A stretch of 64,000 nt of DNA, from the NCBI RefSeq assembly GCF_018860635.1, contig NZ_JAHKPT010000025.1, positions 372,086 through 436,085 on the forward strand, in the 5' to 3' direction. The notes under the pieces were generated by a model. That model saw only the letters and a list, made by a program, of their open reading frames with translations, was not told the DNA's origin and did no database searches. Below are positions 48,203 through 56,799 of the stretch, piece after piece; position 1 is the stretch's first letter, and each line of letters opens with the position of its first letter. Source of the stretch: Aliiglaciecola lipolytica (GTDB lineage Bacteria; Pseudomonadota; Gammaproteobacteria; Enterobacterales; Alteromonadaceae). Position numbers and translations under genes: made by a program.

Positions 48203-51200
48203 CTAATCTGCAGCTTCGATATGTTTTTCAAGCAGGTTAACTAGAGTGTCATATTGCTGTTCCATGGTCACAAGCAAACTTTCAATCGCGGCAATATTCG
48301 GTTTATGAGCTTCAATCTCTATATTACCAAAGGTTTCATGTAGCTGCATTGCACCAATATCTCCACAAACACCTTTAAGTGAATGACTCAATTGGCAAAT
48401 TTCTTCTAAAGATTGACTCTGGACGCTGCCTCGCAACTTTGCAATTTTGTCTCCAGTGTTTTGCAAAAATATATTACATATTTTGTTCAACAGGTTTTGA
48501 TTATTCATCAACCGGGTAAGTGCTCCCTGTTTATCCCAAACCACGCAAGAGGTAATAGCTTGGGCAATAGATTGTTCCGTATCTCCACTGTCATTAATAA
48601 TTTTAACCTTGGGTTTAAACACAGATAACACCCACTTAGTCAGTTTAGTTATCAATTTTTCAGCAGAAATTGGCTTAGTGACATAATCATTCATGCCAGC
48701 CTCTAAGCATTTTTGCCTTTCTCCCAGCATAGCATTTGCGGTCATAGCTATGATTGGAACATCAATATATAACTGACCAGCCTCACCGTTACGGATTTGC
48801 GCAGTTGCTTCATAACCATTCAAAATCGGCATTTGGCAATCCATTAGTACACAGTGAATAATTTCCCCACTGGCAGCAGATGCGAGCAATTTATCGATTG
48901 CTTGTTGTCCGTTGGCAGCTCTCACTGTTTCTACTGAAGTAGGTTTTAAAATGCCTATTGCCACCTCGACATTTATATCATTGTCATCCACAACCAATAC
49001 TCTAGCACCGGTTAATTTACTGTCTACGGGAAGATCCACGTCAGTTATTTTAGGCTTGTTCTGCTCTGCATTGGCGTCGGCTAACGTTTGCTTTTTGTCG
49101 GTATATTTCAATAAAAACTCTGAAATAGACACGGGTTTAGAAATATAGATGGGCTTAAGACGTTTAAACATGGTTTTGGCATCACGAGTATTATACAACA
49201 TGGCCACTTTAGCAGAGCTGTTGTTGGCATATTCTATAGCGTCCCAGCAATGTTCAAGTAACAGTGCCCGAGGATCAAGTTGATCAACAATAAAAATGTC
49301 AGGCAATTTTGCCGGCAGTTCAGTATTCGATTCTAAGTAGCCGGTAATCTCATTATCAGGCATGACCTTAGCGCCGAGTTTGACGACCATATTACATAGA
49401 CTTTGATGGAGTTGTTGATTCGCGACTAAGATGGTAACGAGTTTGCCACTGAGATGTTTCTCTGGACGTTTGAACGTCACGTTAACATTGGGGATATGTA
49501 CTTGGAAATGAAACGTACTGCCTTTGCCTTTTTCTGATTTGAAGGTCACTTGGCCATTGAGTAATTTACTCAATTGTTTGCATATCGATAGTCCAAGGCC
49601 TGTTCCACCGTACTTAGAAGCGATAGCACTGTCTTCTTGGGAAAAGGCACTGAATAATCGTTTCTGATTTTCTTCTGCGATGCCTATTCCAGTGTCTGTC
49701 ACCGCGAAATGCAGACTGCAATGATTATCATCGAGTTGTTCTGAATAGGCGTTGACTAAAATATGTCCCTGATTGGTAAATTTAATTGCATTATTTAAAA
49801 TGTTAGTAAGAATCTGTGAATAGCGATGCGGATCACTGATGATTGATTCACACTTTATATCAATGCTATCAAGTATAAATTCTAGGCCTTTCTCTTGCGC
49901 TTTGACTGCCATACTTCCGCACAAGCTTTCAATTAATTTACCAGGTTTAAATGCTTTGTAATCCAGGTCTAATTTACCCGCTTCTATTTTTGATAAATCT
50001 AAAATGTCGTTAATCAACACCGAGAGCGAGTTAACACTCACTTCCGTCATATCAAGGTACTGTAACTGTTGTTCACTAAGTGGTTCTTTTTTAATGAGAT
50101 TTAAAGTGCCAATTATACCGTTAAGTGGGGTGCGCATTTCATGGCTAATGTTAGAAATAAACGCGCTTTTAACATCGCTCGCTTTTTCCAATTGGGCGGT
50201 ACGTCGAGCGACTTTCACCTCTAATTCAGCGTTTACTTTACGGATTTTTTCATCGGCCTTTTTTAAGCTAGTAATATCCCGTGTAATCACCGCAACTCCA
50301 CTGAAAGTAACGCCATCTTGAAGAATTGCAGACAGTGAAACCAGCAGCTTAATGTTTTGATCCTGCTGTAAACAGGTTTCTAAAGACTGCTGACTCACGC
50401 CACTTGCCAATTTATGAATAAGTTCATCAAAATTGACCTCAGGAAATAACGATAGCTCCACAACACGCCGACCTTCTACTTGCTCGAAATCTAAACCAAA
50501 TAACGCCTTTGCGGCGCGATTCCAGCTTGATATTCGCCCATCGGTTGTTAACCCGAAAATAGCATCTTGCGAGCCATTAACAATAGCCTCGGATTCCGCC
50601 CTTGCTTCAGCTAATTCCTGACTTCTACGCAACCCTCTCTGAAAAACCGCCAAAACGATTACTATTACAATAAATACAACAAATAAAATGGCATAGACAT
50701 TGGTTCGTCTTTGCATCGCTAAATCACTTATTACTGCCTCTGGGGTTAGAATATGAGAGAGCAGAAAGCCATCATTAAAATCACCACTGATAATTAATTT
50801 TTTAGCAGAAGAATAGAACTCTCCTGTTGGGTAGTGTTTCACTCTAGTAATATCGATTTGACTGCCCAAGTCTAGTTTCTGATTGTAATAACTGTCCCAA
50901 CTTGCTTCTGGGTTTAGATCCTTGCTGTACATTAGTTCTGGATTAGGATGCACCAGAAAAAAGCCGTTACTATCGGTTAAGATTAGTTGGTTCGGTTTAT
51001 CAACAAGGCCTTGAATCGAATTCAGCAGTTCACTGGCATTGATATTTAGGATTAAGAAACCTAAACGTTCGATTTGATTATTGAATACCGGTATAGATAA
51101 TCTGAGCATAGGACGATAAGGAAATTCTATTTCGCCAAACTCACGATTTAGTGAAATTTCGGACAGATAAATTTGCCCCGCAGACAGTTTTATACTTTGC

Positions 51201-51700
51201 TGGTAGTAGTCTCTCTCGCTCTTGTTTTGCAAGTGAGCATCGCCTACCACTTTTATGCCACCGCCACTTCGTTCAACGCGCACTAACTCTTTGCCTTCAT
51301 TGCCAATGCCGATAAAGCGCATTTGTTCGTACTCTGAATTATTTTCAACAAAAGCTACAAAGATAGTTTCTAACCTTTGTTTCCATTGTTCATGAGTAGA
51401 ACCATCTACTTCAGAATCTTGCACCATAGTATTGGCAAAACCTTCAATAGGAGGTGTACCAAACAAAAAGCGTAAGTCATTTCGATATTTGGAAAGGGAT
51501 TGTTGTACCTGAGTGTCAATTCGACTATTTGTTACCCGCTGATTCTCTTCAACTAAAGCCATAATAGTAGTATTAATTTGAGTTTCGAAAATGATAATAG
51601 CGATAGAAATTATTGATACAAATAGAAAAAAGGTAGGTATAAATAAGTTTTTCCCGCCATACCAAGATTTTATCTTGGGCAAACGTGGCTTTATTGACAT
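48203..51700 (-). CDS. Hybrid sensor histidine kinase (Cache-PAS-HisKA-HATPase-REC-REC-HPt)
   Basis: The 1165-residue product has a membrane helix (about residues 20-40), a periplasmic double-Cache-like domain (about 60-325) and a second helix (about 335-357). Next come PAS (about 370-485), HisKA with His520 in SHEMRTPLNG, and HATPase with NILNNAIKFTN and KYGGTGLGLSICKQL. A degenerate receiver (about 745-860) lacks the usual acidic pair. An intact receiver has Asp954 in LMDCQMP, and an HPt domain has His1106 in LSHSLKG. This is a full phosphorelay of the ArcB/BarA style. The ATG at 51700 has GGAG seven bases upstream; ten extra codons are open before it. The downstream gene partner is unknown. 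Confidence 0.9.
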   Translation of the reverse strand: MSIKPRLPKIKSWYGGKNLFIPTFFLFVSIISIAIIIFETQINTTIMALVEENQRVTNSRIDTQVQQSLSKYRNDLRFLFGTPPIEGFANTMVQDSEVDGSTHEQWKQRLETIFVAFVENNSEYEQMRFIGIGNEGKELVRVERSGGGIKVVGDAHLQNKSERDYYQQSIKLSAGQIYLSEISLNREFGEIEFPYRPMLRLSIPVFNNQIERLGFLILNINASELLNSIQGLVDKPNQLILTDSNGFFLVHPNPELMYSKDLNPEASWDSYYNQKLDLGSQIDITRVKHYPTGEFYSSAKKLIISGDFNDGFLLSHILTPEAVISDLAMQRRTNVYAILFVVFIVIVIVLAVFQRGLRRSQELAEARAESEAIVNGSQDAIFGLTTDGRISSWNRAAKALFGLDFEQVEGRRVVELSLFPEVNFDELIHKLASGVSQQSLETCLQQDQNIKLLVSLSAILQDGVTFSGVAVITRDITSLKKADEKIRKVNAELEVKVARRTAQLEKASDVKSAFISNISHEMRTPLNGIIGTLNLIKKEPLSEQQLQYLDMTEVSVNSLSVLINDILDLSKIEAGKLDLDYKAFKPGKLIESLCGSMAVKAQEKGLEFILDSIDIKCESIISDPHRYSQILTNILNNAIKFTNQGHILVNAYSEQLDDNHCSLHFAVTDTGIGIAEENQKRLFSAFSQEDSAIASKYGGTGLGLSICKQLSKLLNGQVTFKSEKGKGSTFHFQVHIPNVNVTFKRPEKHLSGKLVTILVANQQLHQSLCNMVVKLGAKVMPDNEITGYLESNTELPAKLPDIFIVDQLDPRALLLEHCWDAIEYANNSSAKVAMLYNTRDAKTMFKRLKPIYISKPVSISEFLLKYTDKKQTLADANAEQNKPKITDVDLPVDSKLTGARVLVVDDNDINVEVAIGILKPTSVETVRAANGQQAIDKLLASAASGEIIHCVLMDCQMPILNGYEATAQIRNGEAGQLYIDVPIIAMTANAMLGERQKCLEAGMNDYVTKPISAEKLITKLTKWVLSVFKPKVKIINDSGDTEQSIAQAITSCVVWDKQGALTRLMNNQNLLNKICNIFLQNTGDKIAKLRGSVQSQSLEEICQLSHSLKGVCGDIGAMQLHETFGNIEIEAHKPNIAAIESLLVTMEQQYDTLVNLLEKHIEAAD

Positions 51701-51841
51701 TAAATACTCCGTAGAAAAAACTGCACCCAAAACCCTCTGTGCTTTTCAATAAATTGAAAGTTAACCAGATAGTAACTAATGATATAAAAGATTATGCGTA
51801 AATGACTTTAAACTTTAGTAGTTCGCTAAAAACAACGCAAG

Positions 51842-52765
51842 TTAACCGGTGAATTGATTCCGACCTTTTTGTTTTGCTAAATAAAGTGCTTTATCGGCAT
51901 TTCGGATAATTTCATTGACTTTGTAAGATTCATTATTGCTTGTGCTATACAAACCAATACTTGCGGTAACGATTCCAAATGGTGACGCTTCGTGAGGCAC
52001 CTTTAAATTCGCTATTTTTTGTAAAATAGTTTTCGCGATATGCTCAGCTCCAGCCCTATCGGTATCGGGCAAAAGGCATAGAAACTCTTCTCCGCCATAG
52101 CGAAATGACATGTCATTTGGACGATGTAAAACGTCTTTTAAAACATTACTGACCGAAATTAGGCATTTGTCTCCACTAATATGCCCATAACTGTCGTTAA
52201 AGCGTTTAAACCAGTCGATATCCAGCATAAGGAGTGATAATGGAGACTCGGTGCGACTAGACTGAAGCATATACTTATTCAATACATCTTCGAGTAAATG
52301 TCGGTTGTATAGCCCGGTTAAACCGTCGGTAAATGACATTTTTCGCAGAAAGTCAGATTGTGCTTTTAAAGTAAGGTGAGCTTTCACGCGGTTTAACAGT
52401 GTAATACCATTAACCGGCTTGGAAACAAAATCGACTCCTCCAGCCTCCCAACATTTATTTTCATCGTTTTGACTTTTAACCGAGGTGATAAAAATAACTG
52501 GGATGTGTTGTAGATTTTGATTATTCTTAATTGTCCGACATGTTTCTAACCCCGAAATCCCAGGCATCACCACATCCAATAGAATCAAATCCGGTGTCTG
52601 GTGCTGGCAAAACTCTAACGCCTCTTCGCCAGAATGGACAATTTTGGTATTATACAAGTTCGCCAATAAGTCAGCGATAACCATAGCATTGATGGGTTCA
52701 TCATCGACAATTAAAACAAGTGCCTCTTGCAAGGTACCTTGCTGTACATAATTTTTCCCAATCAA
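51842..52765 (-). CDS. Response regulator diguanylate cyclase (REC-GGDEF, PleD-like)
   Basis: The 307-residue product has a receiver domain (about residues 15-130) with ILLDVVMPGISGLE (phospho-acceptor Asp) and the conserved Lys in DFVSKPV. A GGDEF domain follows with intact RYGGEEF (about 140-305). It should make c-di-GMP when phosphorylated. The only start in range is TTG 52765 with a modest AAGG upstream. It lies upstream of the hybrid kinase on the same strand (about 140 bases apart), so the HPt domain of that kinase is a plausible phosphodonor. This pairing is inferred from position. Confidence 0.9.
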   Translation of the reverse strand: MIGKNYVQQGTLQEALVLIVDDEPINAMVIADLLANLYNTKIVHSGEEALEFCQHQTPDLILLDVVMPGISGLETCRTIKNNQNLQHIPVIFITSVKSQNDENKCWEAGGVDFVSKPVNGITLLNRVKAHLTLKAQSDFLRKMSFTDGLTGLYNRHLLEDVLNKYMLQSSRTESPLSLLMLDIDWFKRFNDSYGHISGDKCLISVSNVLKDVLHRPNDMSFRYGGEEFLCLLPDTDRAGAEHIAKTILQKIANLKVPHEASPFGIVTASIGLYSTSNNESYKVNEIIRNADKALYLAKQKGRNQFTG

Positions 52766-53484
52766 CTACTTTGACCTTTTTAGTTATTTAGAAGGTTTAT
52801 TTTTTACTTTTTGACGTCTTCTTTCGGACTCATTTACTGGAATCAAAAAAAGTAAAAATTACTTTTCCACCAATCAATCGGTAGACGATTGTTCAGCTAG
52901 CCATCAGAGTCATGAAAGGACGGAGTTACAACAAAAATTTCGACTTTCTGATGATATCAAAAAATAGATTAAATTCCTTTGGTTTTTCGCCATTTTGAAA
53001 TGTCTTTAATCGTCCTCAATAAGGAGCTGATAAATAGCCGAAAGAACAAACTAATGTCTGATAAATAATTAACAATTTCAATAACCTAACCCCCTCATCA
53101 CCAAGACAAATAAACGATAGAGCAGATTTTACTCACAATACATCGGACCAAGGTGAATGCTTCTGACAATTGTTAAAAATGAATAGGAAAGAAGTAATAA
53201 AGCAATGCGTCGTGCTGATATAACAACTAGGTGCTTGTTTTTGATTTCTAAAAAGCGGCTTGGGTTAAATCAAAGGGAAAATGAATTACCCACAATATAG
53301 AAGCCTATTAATTAATCAAAACTCATTAAACCTTTTGAATACAGCCGAATAAATTGAAATATCAGTCCTCTAGCGGTTGCATCACGTTTAAAATTCCACT
53401 AAGTTTTAGCATTCAGGTCTGCTCAGTGAATCAATCGATAGTAGATCAATAATTCGATTGTTCTTTATGCAGTAGGAGTGAACG
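52766..53484. other. 719-base intergenic region upstream of the ECF sigma gene
   Basis: This is the longest gap in the window and is AT-rich. It should carry the promoter for the sigma-factor operon and one for the REC-GGDEF gene. I see no convincing protein gene. A 23-codon frame at 53281-53352 has AAAGGG before its ATG but encodes an unremarkable peptide, so I leave it unannotated. No strong palindrome or consensus ECF promoter stands out. Confidence 0.55.
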
Positions 53485-54207
53485 TTGGAGATGATTACGT
53501 CGGAGTATCTGGTGGACAGAATTGCCTCTGGCGAGACTCAAGCTGAGCAACAATTGGTTAATAAATATTGGAAAAGTCTATTTTTTATTTTGAAAAAACA
53601 GGCTGACGATGACGAATTAGCCAATGACATAGCCCAAGATACTTTCCTCATAGTTATCGACAACATTCGCAATGGTAAAATTGAAAATAGCTCAGCAGTC
53701 GGCGCCTATATTCGTCGGACCGGGCTTAATTTGTTGATAGCCCATTTCCGCAAGGAGTCGCGGCGTAAAACCGAATATTCAGATTCAATCGACTTGGAAT
53801 ACCCAGACACGTCGAAATCCATTTTTAATTCACTCAATTCTGAAAAATTAGTACAAATTGTACAACAGGTTATTGATGAATTACCTGCCCAACGAGATCG
53901 AGATTTATTGTATCGTTATTTTGTCTATGGCCAATCCAAACAACTAATTTGCGACGAGTTTGAATTGAGCCCAGCGCACTTCGACAGAGTGTTATACAGA
54001 GCGCGCGAAAGACTTAAAGATGTCATTCAACTTAAATTAGGTATAGATCTAAATAAAACAACATTAACATCACTTTTGAGCCTTGCCTTAGCCTGTCAAG
54101 TTTCAGTTTCTGCCCAGTCTTCTTCAATTGATAATTTTTTTCACAATCAGGTGAGAGAAATCCAAATCCCGCAACACTTGGTTATTAACACCGACACGGA
54201 AGAATAG
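53485..54207 (+). CDS. ECF-type RNA polymerase sigma factor with a C-terminal hydrophobic tail
   Basis: The 240-residue product has a sigma-70 region 2-like domain (about residues 20-95, DELANDIAQDTFLIVIDNI) and a region 4-like helix-turn-helix (about 125-185, SKQLICDEFELSPAHFDRVLYRARERLK). Unlike normal ECF factors, about 50 residues follow. They contain a hydrophobic segment (residues 195-211, TSLLSLALACQVSVSA) that could contact a membrane or partner. The start is TTG 53485, six bases after AGGAG; an ATG at 53491 is less well spaced. It heads a unit with an anti-sigma-like gene and a haem peroxidase. Confidence 0.85.
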   Translation: MEMITSEYLVDRIASGETQAEQQLVNKYWKSLFFILKKQADDDELANDIAQDTFLIVIDNIRNGKIENSSAVGAYIRRTGLNLLIAHFRKESRRKTEYSDSIDLEYPDTSKSIFNSLNSEKLVQIVQQVIDELPAQRDRDLLYRYFVYGQSKQLICDEFELSPAHFDRVLYRARERLKDVIQLKLGIDLNKTTLTSLLSLALACQVSVSAQSSSIDNFFHNQVREIQIPQHLVINTDTEE

Positions 54208-54269
54208 AACGGCCATTTGGGAAAACTATATAATTATGGTTTGTTGGCTGGAGAAAATAAGAGGTTCTA

Positions 54270-54917
54270 ATGACACCAATGGATCAAGCATATATCGAAA
54301 GACGTGATATCGCCAATCGCTATATGCAAGGCAAGCTCTGTGCAGAAGAATGTGAAGAATTTGAAATTTACCTAATGGAAAATCCTGACGTTGTAGACCA
54401 ATTGCAGCTCGACTCGATGTTTATTAAAGCGTTACCGTTTTTAGCTCAAAGCCCGAAACAAAAACCAACGTTTTGGCAATTGTTGTTTGCGACACCTGCG
54501 CGCGCTAGCATAGGTACTCTTTGTGCCGGTGCTCTGCTGTTTTCGTTAGTTGTCAATTTTGAACATTTGGTCACGTCGAATAGTACGTTCTCTTCGCCTT
54601 CCATGGTTTACGTGTCTTCAGCAAGAGGCAACACCTCCAATGTTGATCAGACATTTTCTCTTAATGATGTCTCATCATCTGTTTCTCTAGTCCTTCAAGA
54701 CGAGTTTGATGTTACTAAAACATATCAAATCAACATGTTTATTAACTCCTCATCGAGTCCAATCTATACCGCGTCCTACACCCCTAACACCGAAGGGGAA
54801 GTAGTCATATCGGTAGATAAAGAGATGTTGCAAGTTGGTTTGATAGAAATTCAATATTCCCTTGATGAATCAAACAATAGAAATAAGAAATCGTTGGTAG
54901 TAGCAGTAAGAGATTAG
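54270..54917 (+). CDS. Anti-sigma-factor-like single-pass membrane protein
   Basis: The 215-residue product has a short cytoplasmic helical domain (IANRYMQGKLCAEECEEFEIYLMENPD), like the N-terminal sigma-binding domain of anti-sigma proteins with the RYxxGxLxxxExxxFE pattern. A single membrane helix follows at about residues 80-96, then a periplasmic beta-rich domain of about 115 residues. It has no ZAS zinc motif (HxxxCxxC). A role in holding the upstream sigma factor is inferred from place and layout. It starts 62 bases after the sigma gene and ends two bases before the peroxidase start. Confidence 0.72.
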   Translation: MTPMDQAYIERRDIANRYMQGKLCAEECEEFEIYLMENPDVVDQLQLDSMFIKALPFLAQSPKQKPTFWQLLFATPARASIGTLCAGALLFSLVVNFEHLVTSNSTFSSPSMVYVSSARGNTSNVDQTFSLNDVSSSVSLVLQDEFDVTKTYQINMFINSSSSPIYTASYTPNTEGEVVISVDKEMLQVGLIEIQYSLDESNNRNKKSLVVAVRD

Positions 54918-54919
54918 TT

Positions 54920-56185
54920 ATGTTGGATTTTAGTTTCACCCACAAACTTAAAAAGATGTGGAATCCCGATTATTTGAGTGATCCTGTATTACTGCAAATT
55001 GCAGAAAAATTATTGGAAAATAACAATACAGTACCATCAAGTAATCTTGATGCGGGAATGACTTATTTTGGGCAAATGATTGCTCACGATATTGCACCAC
55101 ATACCACCCCACCAGATCACCCAGTCAGAACGGTAAGCAATGAATTGTTACTGGAAAGTCTATATGGTCAAAACAATAGTATTGTGAATGACAGATTTGA
55201 GTTGCGTCCAATACAATGGCAAGGGGTAAAAGGTTTCGACGTTGCAAGAGACGACAATGGTAAAGCGCGAATTCCCGAACACCGCAATGACATCAACGAT
55301 ATTATTTGTCAGCTACATGCATTCTGGCAGAATTTTCACAACCAATTAATAGAAGCTCCATATCATTTCGATTTTGAAAATGCTAAATGCCACACCATAC
55401 TAACTTTTCAGTTTGTGACCATTGAATATTATCTAAAAAATCTTTTAGATCCGCACATTTTTGAGGTGTATTTTAATCAACAGGCAAAGCCTGAATTACC
55501 CTTCAAAACCGAGCAGCGCTTAGATTATTTTCACAATAGTGCATTTCGTTTTGGTCACAGTATGGTGAGAAATAGTTACGCACTAAGGCGCTTTCAACCT
55601 GAAGTACCGTTGACCTCGTTGTTTGCATCTTCACAAAAAGTACAAGATAAACACGTAATTCAATGGCGTCGTTTTTTTGGAGACAATCAAAAAGCCAATA
55701 AAATTGATCTGTCTTTATCAGATGCCATGTCAAAAATACGTTTTCCTTCTGACAATTCAGAAATGATCCGTATTATCTTTAAAAATATATTGGCTGGGCT
55801 AAACAAACAAATTCCATCTGGATACAACATTGTTAAAAAAATCAATGCTCAAGCCGAGCTAAACGACATTTTTCAAATGACTCCTCTGGAAAAACTGTCA
55901 CCGCAATTTGATGGCATTGAAAAGCTCAATATCCAGAACTTGCCACTTTGGACATATATCCTGCAAGAAGCCGCTACCACTCAAAACGGAGAAAGGCTTG
56001 GTAAACTAGGGAGTATTCTAATTGCAGATGTATTACATGACGCTATTAATACTAAAGCCCTATCAATTTTCAAAAACGGTACTTATGATAAACGTCATGC
56101 ATTGATGGTATTAGACGAAGTGAAAGATAAGTTACTCGACGAGAACAACAATGTAGACTTGCATAAACTTTTCAATGTGAACTAA
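54920..56185 (+). CDS. Animal haem peroxidase-family protein
   Basis: The 421-residue product carries the family landmarks in order: distal His in FGQMIAHDI (His56), the Arg/Glu region ARIPEHRND (Glu120), LHAFWQNFHNQL (His140-Asn141), and the proximal His in FRFGHSMVR (His213). The family oxidises halides, phenols or fatty acids with H2O2. There is no signal peptide or Tat motif, so it appears cytoplasmic, which is odd for a peroxidase of this kind. It is shorter than mammalian enzymes (about 550 for the catalytic domain). It sits two bases after the anti-sigma-like gene and is probably under that sigma factor. Confidence 0.85.
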   Translation: MLDFSFTHKLKKMWNPDYLSDPVLLQIAEKLLENNNTVPSSNLDAGMTYFGQMIAHDIAPHTTPPDHPVRTVSNELLLESLYGQNNSIVNDRFELRPIQWQGVKGFDVARDDNGKARIPEHRNDINDIICQLHAFWQNFHNQLIEAPYHFDFENAKCHTILTFQFVTIEYYLKNLLDPHIFEVYFNQQAKPELPFKTEQRLDYFHNSAFRFGHSMVRNSYALRRFQPEVPLTSLFASSQKVQDKHVIQWRRFFGDNQKANKIDLSLSDAMSKIRFPSDNSEMIRIIFKNILAGLNKQIPSGYNIVKKINAQAELNDIFQMTPLEKLSPQFDGIEKLNIQNLPLWTYILQEAATTQNGERLGKLGSILIADVLHDAINTKALSIFKNGTYDKRHALMVLDEVKDKLLDENNNVDLHKLFNVN

Positions 56186-56194
56186 GGAAACTGC

Positions 56195-56674
56195 ATGCCA
56201 GACCAAATAATAAGAGAAATTACAGCTTTAGGCATAGAAGCGGTCGAACAATCTGGCGGAACAAAAACGCAGGAAGAAATAGTTTCACAAATTAGTCCTT
56301 GGTTTTTTGTTCCACAAAGAAGGTACTTTATTGAGATCAGTAAGAAAAAAATTGCTGATCTACTATATGTACAAGAAACGGCTGTCAATCAAGACGGTTC
56401 AAGTGCTAACGAATGGCCTGAGTTATTCAGATTAGCATCAGACAACACCGTATTTGTATTAAATGAAGATAAAACGCAACTGGTCAATATAAACGATGGC
56501 ATCTCAACCATTATGTTTGATGATTTAGAAGGGTGGCACATCAAAGAATGGACCAACTTTCTACCGGCGGATGACAATCCAGATAGCGATATTATTGCCC
56601 ATGTGATTTGGCAAGATAAATACGGAAACATAGCTAAATCAAAACACAGTTGGATAGTTTACCTTCTCGATTAA
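56195..56674 (+). CDS. Small unknown protein in the haem peroxidase unit
   Basis: I do not recognise this 159-residue product. It is acidic and has no signal peptide or membrane helix. It has an N-terminal helical part (about residues 1-35), an aromatic basic stretch (WFFVPQRRYFIEISKKKIADLL) and a beta-like C-terminal half with several Trp (GWHIKEW, HVIWQDKYG, HSWIVYLLD). AAGGA overlapping the peroxidase stop precedes the ATG nine bases later, so it is co-expressed with the peroxidase. A chaperone, immunity-like or substrate role is possible but unsupported. Confidence 0.6.
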   Translation: MPDQIIREITALGIEAVEQSGGTKTQEEIVSQISPWFFVPQRRYFIEISKKKIADLLYVQETAVNQDGSSANEWPELFRLASDNTVFVLNEDKTQLVNINDGISTIMFDDLEGWHIKEWTNFLPADDNPDSDIIAHVIWQDKYGNIAKSKHSWIVYLLD

Positions 56675-56692
56675 CCCGCATCGCTGACTAAA

Positions 56693-56717
56693 AGTGCCAC
56701 TTCCTCAAGGTGGCACT
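56693..56717. terminator. Hairpin before the CHAT gene
   Basis: AGTGCCAC (56693-56700) pairs perfectly with GTGGCACT (56710-56717) around a nine-base loop. It lies 18 bases after the previous stop. It may terminate or attenuate transcription into the CHAT gene; no T-run follows. Confidence 0.5.
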
Positions 56718-56799
56718 AGCTCCAAGTTTCTTATCCCAAACAAAATTTATAGGTTACAATGTGCCATCCATTGTTAACCAAAGACGTGTTTTGCTAAAT

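Noticed and set aside
53281..53352. A 23-residue open frame with AAAGGG before its ATG upstream of the sigma gene
   Set aside because: Short, AT-driven composition and no supporting features; it could be a leader peptide but the evidence is too thin to annotate.
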